Translations under genes and position numbers: made by a program
Part shown: piece by piece, positions 7,535 through 16,437 of the stretch
Layout of the letters: each line of letters begins with the position of its first letter
Numbering within the stretch: the stretch's first letter is position 1
NCBI GenBank assembly: GCA_021769135.1
Contig: JAETTM010000046.1
Span: 1 to 33,954, forward strand
Direction: 5' to 3'
DNA from: Lachnospiraceae bacterium
GTDB lineage: Bacteria; Bacillota; Clostridia; Lachnospirales; Lachnospiraceae
Length of the DNA stretch: 33,954 bases
Notes under the pieces: model-generated
Databases searched by the model: none
Seen by the model: only the letters and a program-made list of their open reading frames with translations
Told to the model about the DNA's origin: nothing

Positions 7535-9204
7535 TGTTGAAAGGATGGAACAGTAATTTGATGGAAAGTATGGAAAACATGGAGAACATGGAAAACACAG
7601 AAGGATTGACAGGAAAGAGAAGCTATAGGGATTCGGCAATAGATGAGAGGATTATAAGGGCAGTGGAGGAAATGGGGTTTGAAAGCATGACCCCTATCCA
7701 GGAGCAGGCGATTCCTATTATGCTGGATGGAAAGGATTTAATTGGCCAGGCCCAGACTGGAACGGGGAAGACGGCGGCCTTTGGGATACCGATTATCCAG
7801 AAGATAGACCCGGAGTCAAAGGAACTCCAGGCGATTATCCTTTGCCCTACCAGGGAGCTGGCTATGCAGGCCGCAGAGGAAATCCGCCGTTTTGCCAAAT
7901 ATATGCACGAGGTAAAAGTTTTGCCCATATATGGAGGGCAGGATATATCCAAACAGATTCGGGCGCTTTCCAAGGGGGTGCAGATAGTGGTAGGCACGCC
8001 TGGAAGAGTCATGGACCATATGCGCCGGCATACTTTAAAGACCGGGAAGGTAAAAATAGTTATCCTGGATGAGGCGGATGAGATGCTGAACATGGGCTTC
8101 CGGGAAGACATCGAAACCATATTGAAGGATATGCCGGAAGAACGCCAGACAGCGCTTTTCTCAGCCACGATGCCTAAGCCCATACTGGAGATTACAAAGG
8201 AATACCAGAAGGAAGATGCGGAATATTTGAGGATTACTCCAAAGGAAGTAACGATTCCTTTGGTAAAGCAGGCCTATTATCAAGTACCCAGGAAAGAAAA
8301 GGAAGAAGTGCTGACAAGGTTGATGGATTATTATCATCCGAAGCGTTCCCTTATATTCTGCAATACTAAGCGGATGGTGGATGAACTGACGGAGCATTTG
8401 AAGGATAGGGGATATCAGGCGGAAGGGCTGCATGGGGATTTAACCCAGCATCAGAGGGATACGGTGATGAATTTGTTCCGCAGCGGCAGGATGGAGGTGC
8501 TGATAGCCACCGATGTGGCGGCAAGGGGCATCGACGTAGACGATGTGGAAGCGGTATTCAATTACGATGTGCCCGAAGATATCGAATATTATGTGCATAG
8601 GATTGGTCGGACCGGAAGGGCCGGAAAAACCGGGCGTTCCTTTACCTTAGTGGCGGGGAGGGAAATATATAAAATCCGGGATATTGAGAGGGTATGCCAT
8701 ACGAAAATCCGTGAAAGGAATATACCTTCTGCTGCCGATATCACTTCCGTGAAAGCGGAGAAGATTTTAGGGGAAGCATTGGAGACAATGGAGAATAAAA
8801 ATCTGGATTCCACCATAGATTTCCTTCGGGAAAAACTGGTGGATGGGGATTATACGGCATTGGAACTGGCTGCCGCCTTTATGAAAATGAAGATGGGCGA
8901 CGATATCAAGGATATTAAAGTGGAAAAATTCAACCCCAAAGATATTGTATTTGGAAAGAGCGGAAGCAAGCGTGGAAAACGCGGCGGAAGAGGGCGTTCT
9001 TCTGAAAAGGACAGGGGCAGAAGAAGCGGGGAAAAAGAAAGAAGCAAAGAAAAAGAAAGAAGTAAAGATAGAAGCGGCGCGAAAGGGAAATCTTTTGAAA
9101 AGGAGAAAGGCGCGGAGAAAGGAAAAGCACCGAAAGGATTCGAAATATTTGTGGAGAAGAATGATTTCTTTACGGGCAAAAGCCGCAGAAGGAGACGTAA
9201 ATAG
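7531..9204 (+). CDS. DEAD-box ATP-dependent RNA helicase
   Basis: Cytoplasmic RNA helicase of the CshA/DeaD type, acting in RNA unwinding during ribosome assembly, decay or cold growth. All motifs are present: Q motif MTPIQEQA, Walker A GTGKT (77-81 from the ATG at 7531), PTRELA, GTPGR, DEAD (180-183), SAT, LIFCNT, ATDVAARGID and HRIGRTGR (356-363). The core is followed by a helical linker and, from about residue 470, a 90-residue tail very rich in Lys, Arg, Gly, Ser and Glu, typical of RNA-binding tails. The N-terminus carries a short Met-Glu-Asn repeat. The start is uncertain: ATG 7531/7534 is coupled to a mini-ORF, while ATG 7561 lies about 12 nt after AAGGATGG. Regulation by the leader terminator is likely. 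Confidence 0.93.
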   Translation: MMLKGWNSNLMESMENMENMENTEGLTGKRSYRDSAIDERIIRAVEEMGFESMTPIQEQAIPIMLDGKDLIGQAQTGTGKTAAFGIPIIQKIDPESKELQAIILCPTRELAMQAAEEIRRFAKYMHEVKVLPIYGGQDISKQIRALSKGVQIVVGTPGRVMDHMRRHTLKTGKVKIVILDEADEMLNMGFREDIETILKDMPEERQTALFSATMPKPILEITKEYQKEDAEYLRITPKEVTIPLVKQAYYQVPRKEKEEVLTRLMDYYHPKRSLIFCNTKRMVDELTEHLKDRGYQAEGLHGDLTQHQRDTVMNLFRSGRMEVLIATDVAARGIDVDDVEAVFNYDVPEDIEYYVHRIGRTGRAGKTGRSFTLVAGREIYKIRDIERVCHTKIRERNIPSAADITSVKAEKILGEALETMENKNLDSTIDFLREKLVDGDYTALELAAAFMKMKMGDDIKDIKVEKFNPKDIVFGKSGSKRGKRGGRGRSSEKDRGRRSGEKERSKEKERSKDRSGAKGKSFEKEKGAEKGKAPKGFEIFVEKNDFFTGKSRRRRRK

Positions 9205-9249
9205 GAGCATGGCTTTTCGTTTGTACCGTTGAATGGGGATGGGTCGAAT

Positions 9250-10614
9250 ATGAAAAACGCAGAAATGGGTGCAAAGCACAAAAAAAAGCGGAAAAAGAAT
9301 GATAGCATGAAGGATAATGCAGCCCGCAGGAAAAAGGAGCTGCCCCTTGCGGAAAGGCGAAGAAGGCGCAGGAGGGCAAGAAAAAGAGTGGTATTCCTGG
9401 AGCGGCTGCTGGTGGCCTGCGTGATTGCGGCTTTTCTTGGAGGGGCGGGCTTTTTGGTTTGGAATATTCCTTCCCTTAAGCTGACCAGACAGCTGGATGC
9501 CGGGAAGGAATATACTAAGAAAGAGGCATATGATGCCGCTATCAAAGCCTATGAGAACGCTCTGGAGATAGATTCCGCCTCCGTGGAGGCTTACCGCTGT
9601 ATGGCAGGAGCATATTTGGGTATGGAGGATGCAAACCATGCGAAACAAATCTTGCTTGACGGGTGGCAGAATACCCAGGATGAAGGCTTGCTGAAATATT
9701 ACTGCACAGTGTTGCTGAATGAAGCGGTAGCAGAAATCAATGATGACAGGATTAGCCTTGAAACGGTGAAAAAGATTGAAGCTGTACTGGAACAGAATAT
9801 GCTGGAAGAGGAAGCTATGGAAGTGCTGGGAACGGCATGCGGCCGCCTGAAGGAGCAGATAGAATCCGAGAGCCTGGATTTTGCTTCCTTTCAGGAAATA
9901 GCCAACAATCTCTCGGATTTTTACGCGTCCACAGGGCTGGAGGGAATGGCAGAAATAGTTTCCGGATTCGGATGGCTTTCCTTTGAAGAAATAAAGCTTC
10001 CCATGGAATATGTGGACGCTTATTTAAGTATTTTGGAGAATGCCAATTCTTTAGAGGAAATGCCGGAAAGAAGCGATATGATTGCATGTCTGTATAAAGC
10101 AAAAGAGATACAGGCCCAGTTTGCGGATATTTTTGCCCAGATGGATGAGGGGAACTACGAGGCGGCGAAGGACTTTATTGTCACCGACGGTTATCTTCAG
10201 CTGAGGGATGCTTTTATAGGCGGCACTATGGAATATTGGGAAGGTTCCACTTATATTCCTGTGAGCCGGGAATACGTAATATTGAAACAAAAGGATGGAA
10301 AAAGCAGCTTTTCTTTCCCCGCTTATGATGAAATAGAAGGCCGGACAGGCGTTATGACAGTCTGGGGGAATGAAATGACAGATAATGGCGTGCAGCGTTC
10401 CAGCATTACCTACGAACCGGCAAGGGAAGGGGAGAGTTATTATCCCCATACGGAATATGTGATAAGCTATATGTGCAGCAATGTGCAGAGGGCGAACGGA
10501 TATGTTTCCGATATGAATTACCATTTTGAAACAAGGGTGCATACGGAAGAGGGAACATCCACCACAATGATTGGCGACTGGGGCGGCCCATACCAATGGC
10601 AGAAGACTTATTAG
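9250..10614 (+). CDS. membrane-anchored TPR-like protein, function unknown
   Basis: A 454-residue protein with a very basic cytoplasmic N-terminus (runs of Lys and Arg, residues 8-46), one membrane segment at about 52-72 (LLVACVIAAFLGGAGFLVW), then a tetratricopeptide-like region (about 80-150; KEAYDAAIKAYENALEID) and a helical extracytoplasmic domain. The last 150 residues are beta-rich and unrecognised. The orientation (basic end inside) puts the TPR outside the membrane. A frame start TTG exists at 9229, but the ATG at 9250 has a GGGGATGGG site. It follows the helicase by 45 bp and may be co-transcribed. The function is unknown. Confidence 0.75.
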   Translation: MKNAEMGAKHKKKRKKNDSMKDNAARRKKELPLAERRRRRRRARKRVVFLERLLVACVIAAFLGGAGFLVWNIPSLKLTRQLDAGKEYTKKEAYDAAIKAYENALEIDSASVEAYRCMAGAYLGMEDANHAKQILLDGWQNTQDEGLLKYYCTVLLNEAVAEINDDRISLETVKKIEAVLEQNMLEEEAMEVLGTACGRLKEQIESESLDFASFQEIANNLSDFYASTGLEGMAEIVSGFGWLSFEEIKLPMEYVDAYLSILENANSLEEMPERSDMIACLYKAKEIQAQFADIFAQMDEGNYEAAKDFIVTDGYLQLRDAFIGGTMEYWEGSTYIPVSREYVILKQKDGKSSFSFPAYDEIEGRTGVMTVWGNEMTDNGVQRSSITYEPAREGESYYPHTEYVISYMCSNVQRANGYVSDMNYHFETRVHTEEGTSTTMIGDWGGPYQWQKTY

Positions 10615-10665
10615 TGCAGCTTTTCGGCGATGAGGATGCCGTAAAAGCAGGAAAGGCGGTAAGCT

Positions 10666-11313
10666 TTGAAAACTTGTATTGTAATAGGTGCCGGCAATTT
10701 TTCCATGAGCCATATTGCCTTGGAGGAAAATGACTTTTGTATTGCCGTAGACGGGGGATATGCCTATTGTAAACTGTTGGGCATAGAACCGGATTTGATT
10801 GTAGGGGATATGGATTCCCTGCCGAAGGAACAGCAAAAGGAAATCGATGATATCAGTGAAAAAGAACCGGGCAGGGTGGTACGCCTTTGCCCGGAAAAGG
10901 ACGATACGGATACATTGGCCGCCCTTCGAATCGGTATGGGAAAAGGATACAAAAATTATCGGCTGTATGGGGCATTGGGCGGGCGTATGGATCATACCAT
11001 CGCCAATATCCAGTGCCTTTGCTATTTAAAAAATAACGGTGCGGAAGGGATTATATTGGAAAAAGGCCTTTCCATAACGGTTATCAAAGAAGAGAAGGTT
11101 TCGTTTGAAAGCAGGGGAAAAGGGTATTTATCCTTGTTTTCTTTAGGGGAACGGGCGGAGGGCGTTACCATCACAGGTATGAAATACCCGCTAAATAAAG
11201 CCCTCCTGACCAATGACTATCCTATAGGTATCAGCAATGAGTTTATTGGGGAAGAAAGCACCGTGGAGGTAAAGAAAGGAATGCTTCTTGCCATCCATTC
11301 TCAAGAATCATAA
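10666..11313 (+). CDS. thiN: thiamine pyrophosphokinase
   Basis: Transfers pyrophosphate from ATP to thiamine to make thiamine pyrophosphate, the cofactor of IorA among others. The 215-residue protein shows the family motifs DGG (29-31), GDMDS (47-51), EKDDTDT (77-83) and GGRMDH (105-110). It starts with TTG: an in-frame TAA lies two codons upstream, and GGAAAGGCGG precedes the TTG. It converges on the symporter gene with only 14 bp between stop codons and no obvious terminator. Confidence 0.93.
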   Translation: MKTCIVIGAGNFSMSHIALEENDFCIAVDGGYAYCKLLGIEPDLIVGDMDSLPKEQQKEIDDISEKEPGRVVRLCPEKDDTDTLAALRIGMGKGYKNYRLYGALGGRMDHTIANIQCLCYLKNNGAEGIILEKGLSITVIKEEKVSFESRGKGYLSLFSLGERAEGVTITGMKYPLNKALLTNDYPIGISNEFIGEESTVEVKKGMLLAIHSQES

Positions 11314-11327
11314 ACTCATTATGGAAT

Positions 11328-12866
11328 TTAATCGCCCAAATCGTTCTTAACGGAAACCTCCGTTTTCCTTTCATAGCAGGAGAATGCAGCGTCTATAAAG
11401 GAAGCTTCCAGCTTAGGGGTAACGAGGCTTACCGCCGGCACGAGAATAAGCCCGGCTATCATGGCAAACGCGCCCGCATTGATGGGGGATTGGAGTATGG
11501 CCGGGAAATGGCTGCGGAAGAGCATATTGCATACCATGAACCCGGAACCGAAGATAAAGCTGACCCATGTAGAGGCGGTAGTCGTTTTTTTCCAATACAG
11601 CCCGTACAGGAACGGAGCCAGGAAAGCCCCTGCCAGCGCACCCCAGGACACGCCCATAAGCTGCGCGATGAACGTGACGTTCCCTTTATACTGCACGATA
11701 GCGATAATAACGGAAATGGCGATGAATACCACAATCAAAATACGGATGGAGAGAAGCTGCTTCTTTTCATCCATATTTTTAATAATATGCCCTTTCAAAA
11801 AGTCGATGGTCAGGGTAGAACTGGAAGCCATAACCAAAGACGATAAGGTGGACATGGAGGCGGAGAGGACAAGGATAACCACCAAGCCGATAAGGGCCGG
11901 CGAAAGGTTGGAAATCATGGCCGGGATAATCGCATCGAAGCCTTCGGAAGCGATATCCACGCTGTTCCCGTAAAGCCGCCCGAAGCCGCCGAGGAAATAG
12001 CAGCCGCCGGAAACGACGATGGCGAATAAGGTGGAAATGATAGTTCCTTTGGAAATCGCCTTTTCGCTTTTGATTGCGTAAAATTTCTGTACCATTTGAG
12101 GAAGGCCCCATGTTCCAAGGGAAGTCAGGATGACAACGCCAAGGAGGTTGACGGGGTCGGGGCCGAAGAAGGAAGCGAAGACCCCGGGCTGGGAGGAAAC
12201 CGTTTCATCGCTGACCATAGCCAGCTGGTTCAATGCTTCCGTAAAGCCGCCGTTGCTTTTGAGTACGGCCAAAATAACGGTAACAATGCCGAACAGCATA
12301 ACAATGCCCTGCAGAAAATCGTTGATGGCGGTGGCCATATATCCCCCCGCAATGACATAAACCCCGGTCAGCACTGCCATAATCACGATGCAGACCGTAT
12401 AGTCTATATTAAACGCCATGCCGAACAGGCGGGATAAGCCGTTATACAGCGATGCCGTATATGGGATAAGAAAAATAAATACGATGACGGAGGCACCCAG
12501 TTTTAGCCCGTCGTTATGGAAGCGCCTTCCGAAAAACTCAGGCATGGTAGCGCTGTTCAAATGCTGTGTCATAATGCGGGTGCGCCTGCCCAGGATGACC
12601 CAGGCCAGCATGGAACCGATAAGGGCGTTGCCGATACCGATCCAGGTGGAAGCGATGCCGTATTTCCATCCGAACTGCCCTGCATAGCCGACGAAAATAA
12701 CCGCCGAGAAATAGGAGGTTCCATAAGCAAAGGCGGTCAGCCAGGGTCCTACAGAACGCCCGCCCAAAACGAAACTGTTTACATCCGTAGCATGCTTGCG
12801 GCAATAGAAGCCGATTGCGACCATAACTGCAAAGAAGATAATCAGCATTGCGATTTTCAGTACCAT
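11328..12866 (-). CDS. sodium:solute symporter family transporter
   Basis: A 512-residue integral membrane protein of the SSS family (relatives transport pantothenate, proline, sugars or monocarboxylates with Na+). About 13 hydrophobic segments are visible, with the family-type N-terminus (GFYCRKHATDVNSFVLGGRSVGP) and the conserved GGYMATAINDFLQG stretch. The start is preceded by GAGGGAAA. It is the second gene of a minus-strand pair behind an acyl-CoA ligase, 50 bp apart, which suggests the substrate is a carboxylate activated by the ligase; that is inference. The exact substrate is unknown. Confidence 0.88.
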   Translation of the reverse strand: MVLKIAMLIIFFAVMVAIGFYCRKHATDVNSFVLGGRSVGPWLTAFAYGTSYFSAVIFVGYAGQFGWKYGIASTWIGIGNALIGSMLAWVILGRRTRIMTQHLNSATMPEFFGRRFHNDGLKLGASVIVFIFLIPYTASLYNGLSRLFGMAFNIDYTVCIVIMAVLTGVYVIAGGYMATAINDFLQGIVMLFGIVTVILAVLKSNGGFTEALNQLAMVSDETVSSQPGVFASFFGPDPVNLLGVVILTSLGTWGLPQMVQKFYAIKSEKAISKGTIISTLFAIVVSGGCYFLGGFGRLYGNSVDIASEGFDAIIPAMISNLSPALIGLVVILVLSASMSTLSSLVMASSSTLTIDFLKGHIIKNMDEKKQLLSIRILIVVFIAISVIIAIVQYKGNVTFIAQLMGVSWGALAGAFLAPFLYGLYWKKTTTASTWVSFIFGSGFMVCNMLFRSHFPAILQSPINAGAFAMIAGLILVPAVSLVTPKLEASFIDAAFSCYERKTEVSVKNDLGD

Positions 12867-12916
12867 AGTTTTCCCTCATTTCTCTATTGTTTTTGTATGT
12901 AATGTAAAAGCGCTTA

Positions 12917-14554
12917 TTACCCTCTGTTCTGGGCAGCCACCAGGCTGACGCCGCAATATTGCTCCCTGAGTTTTGGCTTCTCGATTTTGCCCGTAGGGTT
13001 CCGCGGGATATCGGCGAAGATAACCTTGTGAGGGCGCTTATAACGGGGAAGCTTCTTGCAGAAAGCATTGATTTCCTCTTCCGTGCAGGAAATGCCCGGC
13101 TTTAATTCGATAATAGCTGCGGTGATTTCCCCAAGGCGCTTATCAGGAAGCCCTATGACCGCCACATCATGGATGGCGGTGTAATTCCGGAGAAAGTCTT
13201 CAATTTGAACAGGATAGATATTTTCGCCCCCGCTAATGATGACATCTTTTTTTCGGTCTACGAGGAAAATGAACCCATCCTCGTCTTCCTGGGCCATATC
13301 GCCGGTATAAAGCCATCCGTCCGGCGAAAGGACCTCTGCCGTTGCTTTTTCGTCATTATAATAACAGGTCATAACGCCGGGGCCTTTGACGGCCAATTCG
13401 CCTACGGTGCCCCTCGGTACTGTGTTTTTCTCTTCATCCACGATTTTGATTTCCCATCCATAGCCGGCTTTGCCGATGGCGCCTACTTTATGTATGTTTT
13501 CCACACCCAAATGAACGCAGCCGGGACCGATGGATTCGCTTAGGCCGTAATTGGTATCATAAGCATGGTTCGGGAAATAGGTTTTCCAGTGCTTAATCAG
13601 ACTGGGAGGAACGGGCTGCGCACCGATATGCATCAGCCGCCACTGGGAGAGGTTATAGTCTTCCAGCTTAAGCCTGCCGCTGTCCAAAGCTTCCAGGATA
13701 TCCTGCGCCCAAGGAACCAACAGCCAAACGATGGTGCATTGTTCTTTGGATACGGCATCCAAAATATATTCCGGTTTTGTACCCTTTAAAAGGACGGCTT
13801 TCCCGCCTGAAATCAGGGAACCGAACCAGTGCATTTTCGCACCCGTATGATAGAGCGGCGGAATGCACAGGAAAATATCCTCCTTTGTCTGCCCATGATG
13901 CATCTGCTCCACTTTGGCGGAATGCATCAGACTTTCGTGATTATGCAAAATGGCTTTTGGGAAGCCGGTAGTGCCGGAAGAAAAATAAATGGCCGCATCG
14001 TCCTCATCCGTCAACGGGATAGACGGTGACTGGCTGGAGCAGTTGGCTGTCAGCGAATTATAATCTTCCGCAAAAGAAGGGCAGTTATCCCCCGCATAAA
14101 GAAGAAGCTTATTCCTTGTAAGGGAATCGGCAATCTCTTCCACGCGCCCGATAAATTCCGGGCCGAAGACTAATATGTTTACCTCCGCAAGATTAACGCA
14201 ATATTCGATTTCCTCGGAAGTATAGCGGAAATTCAAAGGAACGGCCAGGGCCCCTGTCTTAAGGATGCCGAAATAAATGGGCAGCCATTCCAGGCAGTTC
14301 ATTAATAAGATGGCGACTTTATCCCCTTTCTTAATCCCTTTCCCCAGAAGCAGATTAGCGAACCGGTTGGCTTTTTCGTTAAAAACATTCCATGTAATTT
14401 CCCGCCGGTAGTGGGAGAGGGGGCTGGGTTCCATCAGTTCGTATTCTTTCCATGTCACCCGGCGGATTTCCTTGACCTCCGGATTGATTTCAACCAGACA
14501 GATGTCTTCGCCGTATTTCTTACAGTTTTCCTCTAATAGATTTGTAATTGGCAT
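12917..14554 (-). CDS. AMP-forming acyl-CoA synthetase/ligase
   Basis: Class I adenylate-forming enzyme that activates a carboxylate with ATP and joins it to CoA. The 545 residues contain the phosphate loop YFSSGTTGFPKA (190-201), the adenine-binding YGLSES, the GWLYTGD hinge motif, RKKDVIISGGENIYP and the C-terminal catalytic-lysine motif NPTGKIEKPKL. It resembles medium/long-chain fatty acyl-CoA ligases, but the carboxylate cannot be told from sequence. GGAGAA precedes the ATG. It is first in a two-gene operon with the symporter and has a well-formed promoter and a palindrome at the expected transcript start. Confidence 0.9.
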   Translation of the reverse strand: MPITNLLEENCKKYGEDICLVEINPEVKEIRRVTWKEYELMEPSPLSHYRREITWNVFNEKANRFANLLLGKGIKKGDKVAILLMNCLEWLPIYFGILKTGALAVPLNFRYTSEEIEYCVNLAEVNILVFGPEFIGRVEEIADSLTRNKLLLYAGDNCPSFAEDYNSLTANCSSQSPSIPLTDEDDAAIYFSSGTTGFPKAILHNHESLMHSAKVEQMHHGQTKEDIFLCIPPLYHTGAKMHWFGSLISGGKAVLLKGTKPEYILDAVSKEQCTIVWLLVPWAQDILEALDSGRLKLEDYNLSQWRLMHIGAQPVPPSLIKHWKTYFPNHAYDTNYGLSESIGPGCVHLGVENIHKVGAIGKAGYGWEIKIVDEEKNTVPRGTVGELAVKGPGVMTCYYNDEKATAEVLSPDGWLYTGDMAQEDEDGFIFLVDRKKDVIISGGENIYPVQIEDFLRNYTAIHDVAVIGLPDKRLGEITAAIIELKPGISCTEEEINAFCKKLPRYKRPHKVIFADIPRNPTGKIEKPKLREQYCGVSLVAAQNRG

Positions 14555-14592
14555 TTTGGCAGTTCTCCATTTTCGTGTAAATTTTTCGCGCT

Positions 14593-14609
14593 TTAACGCA
14601 TTGCGCTAA
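14593..14609 (-). promoter_or_regulatory. palindromic operator candidate of the ligase operon
   Basis: TTAACGCATTGCGCTAA is a 17-bp palindrome centred on 14601 with a single mismatched pair. It covers about +2 to +18 of the transcript predicted from the promoter just upstream, a position suited to a repressor that blocks initiation. No regulator gene adjoins it. Confidence 0.5.
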
Positions 14610-14617
14610 TAAAGTAA

Positions 14618-14646
14618 ATAATACATTATTTGACGGGAAAAGTCAA
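14618..14646 (-). promoter_or_regulatory. sigma-A promoter of ligase-symporter operon
   Basis: On the minus strand, TTGACT (14646-14641), a 17-bp spacer and TATTAT (14623-14618) lie about 64 bp before the ligase ATG. Confidence 0.75.
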
Positions 14647-14661
14647 TGGGCAAACCGTTGC

Positions 14662-16434
14662 TCATCTTAAAAACTGCGTCATATATAACTGATAATAAGC
14701 CCCTTTCCGTTCCATCAGCTCCTGGGGCGCACCCTGTTCCAATATTTGGCCGTCGTCTATATAAAAAATGCAATCCGCCTTTTGGATAGTGGAAAGCCTG
14801 TGCGCCACCACGAAGGATGTCCTGCCTTTCAGGAGTGCTTCAATGCCCGACTGCACCAATAGCTCTGTTTTGGTGTCGATGCTGGAGGTGGCTTCGTCCA
14901 GGATGAGGATTTTCGGATTGGAAACCATGGTCCGGGCGAAGGCCAGCAGCTGCTTTTGCCCGGCGGAAAGGCCGCCGCCCCTTTCGGACAGTTCCGTGTC
15001 ATATCCGTTTTCCAGCTTTATAATGAAATCGTGGGCATTGACTGCCTTGGCAGCCCTTATGATTTCCTCATCGGTGGCATTTAGCCTGCCATAACGGATG
15101 TTGTCCTTAATCGTGCCGGAAAAGAGGAAATTATCCTGGGTCATAATGCCCATTTGAATGCGCAGGCTTTCTATGCTCACTTTTTTCACATCGAATCCGT
15201 CAATGAATACGTTGCCCTTCTGCACATCGTAAAAGCGGCTGATAAGATTTACGATAGTGGTTTTGCCAGCTCCGGTAGGGCCAACTAAGGCAATGGTCTT
15301 TCCCGGAGGGATGGTGAAACTGATATCGTCCAGCACATTGACGCTTCCATCATAAGAGAAGGAGACATGGTCAAAGCGCACTTCTCCAACGATGGGAGGC
15401 ATAGCGGCTACCCCTTGGGCATCGGTAATGTCCGCTTTGGCATCCATAATTTCAAAAACCCGCTCCGCTCCGGATATATTCGTGATGAGCTGGGTATAGA
15501 AATTGCTCAGGTTCATAATCGGATGCCAGAACATGGAAATATATGTGCCAAAGGCGATTAAAGTGCCGATGGAAACTTTATCGGTACCCAGAATGACAAT
15601 GCCTGTAAAATAGAGCATGACAGATCCTATCCCCCAGCAGAGATCGATGACCGATCCAAAAGCGTCATTTAAACGGACGGCGGAGATAAAGGAATCCCTG
15701 TGCTCCTTTACCAGTTCCAAAAATGTCTGTTTGGTCTCCGCCTCGGCATGAAAGCTTTGGATAATGCGCATGCCGGAAAAATCTTCATGGACAAAGGCGT
15801 TTAAATTGGAAGACTTCTTACGGTGAATCTGCCAGCGCTTATGGGAATAGACCTGAATCAGCCAAAGGCAGACGGCCATTACCGGAGTGCTGGCCAGGGA
15901 AGCCGCCGCTAAAATAGGATTTTTGGCAAACATGATTAGGGCTACTGCACAGATGGTAATAAAATCCGGAATCAGGGTAGTCACGCAGTTGGAGAGCACA
16001 TCCTTTAAAGAATTGATATCCCCAATAATCCGCGCCAATATCTTGCCGGTAGGACGGCTGTCAAAAAACTGGAAATCCAGAGTCTGTATATGGGTATAAA
16101 GCTCCTGACGTATGGTCAGCAGAATATTGTTGCATACCTTGGCCATAATGTACATGCGGATCTTAATAGTAATTATCATAATGGTATTAAGCACCAGGGC
16201 GAAGCTGATAAGCCCTAAGAGGCCTTCCCAATGGCCCGCTGAAATATAAGTATCGATGGACGTTTCCATAATCAGCGGATTCAACAGGGAAACCGCTACG
16301 CCAAAAGCCATAATGAGCAGCACCAGGGCGATTTCTTTTTTATAGACGGCCAAATAGGAAAGAAGCCTTCCCAATGTTTTTAATTTGCTTGTTTCTACAG
16401 ACTGTTCGTCTGCCCTATAAGAATTAATTGGCAT
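14662..16434 (-). CDS. ABC exporter half-transporter, catalytic subunit
   Basis: A 590-residue ABC exporter half with six membrane segments (about 30-320) and an ATPase domain. Walker A GPTGAGKT (385-392), the signature LSAGQ, Walker B ILILDE with the catalytic Glu514 and the AHR switch are all present. The Glu is intact whereas the partner has Asp, so this is the BmrD/YheH-like half of a heterodimeric multidrug-type exporter. The start lies 3 bp after the upstream partner's stop, with its ribosome site (GGAG) overlapping the partner's end. Exported substrate unknown; drugs, lipids or peptides are possible. Confidence 0.92.
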   Translation of the reverse strand: MPINSYRADEQSVETSKLKTLGRLLSYLAVYKKEIALVLLIMAFGVAVSLLNPLIMETSIDTYISAGHWEGLLGLISFALVLNTIMIITIKIRMYIMAKVCNNILLTIRQELYTHIQTLDFQFFDSRPTGKILARIIGDINSLKDVLSNCVTTLIPDFITICAVALIMFAKNPILAAASLASTPVMAVCLWLIQVYSHKRWQIHRKKSSNLNAFVHEDFSGMRIIQSFHAEAETKQTFLELVKEHRDSFISAVRLNDAFGSVIDLCWGIGSVMLYFTGIVILGTDKVSIGTLIAFGTYISMFWHPIMNLSNFYTQLITNISGAERVFEIMDAKADITDAQGVAAMPPIVGEVRFDHVSFSYDGSVNVLDDISFTIPPGKTIALVGPTGAGKTTIVNLISRFYDVQKGNVFIDGFDVKKVSIESLRIQMGIMTQDNFLFSGTIKDNIRYGRLNATDEEIIRAAKAVNAHDFIIKLENGYDTELSERGGGLSAGQKQLLAFARTMVSNPKILILDEATSSIDTKTELLVQSGIEALLKGRTSFVVAHRLSTIQKADCIFYIDDGQILEQGAPQELMERKGAYYQLYMTQFLR

Positions 16435-16437
16435 TTT

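Noticed and set aside
9209-9232. Seven-codon ORF (MAFRLYR) before the TPR gene
   Set aside because: Its AGGAG lies only 2 nt from the ATG, too close, and the TPR gene has its own site, so I do not call it a leader peptide.
8767-9648. 293-codon minus-strand frame across the helicase end
   Set aside because: It mirrors the Lys/Arg/Glu-rich tail and the basic N-terminus of the next gene, giving Phe/Ser/Leu runs; a shadow of biased coding.
10051-10995. 314-codon minus-strand frame
   Set aside because: It spans the TPR gene and thiN in antisense without motifs or a start site.
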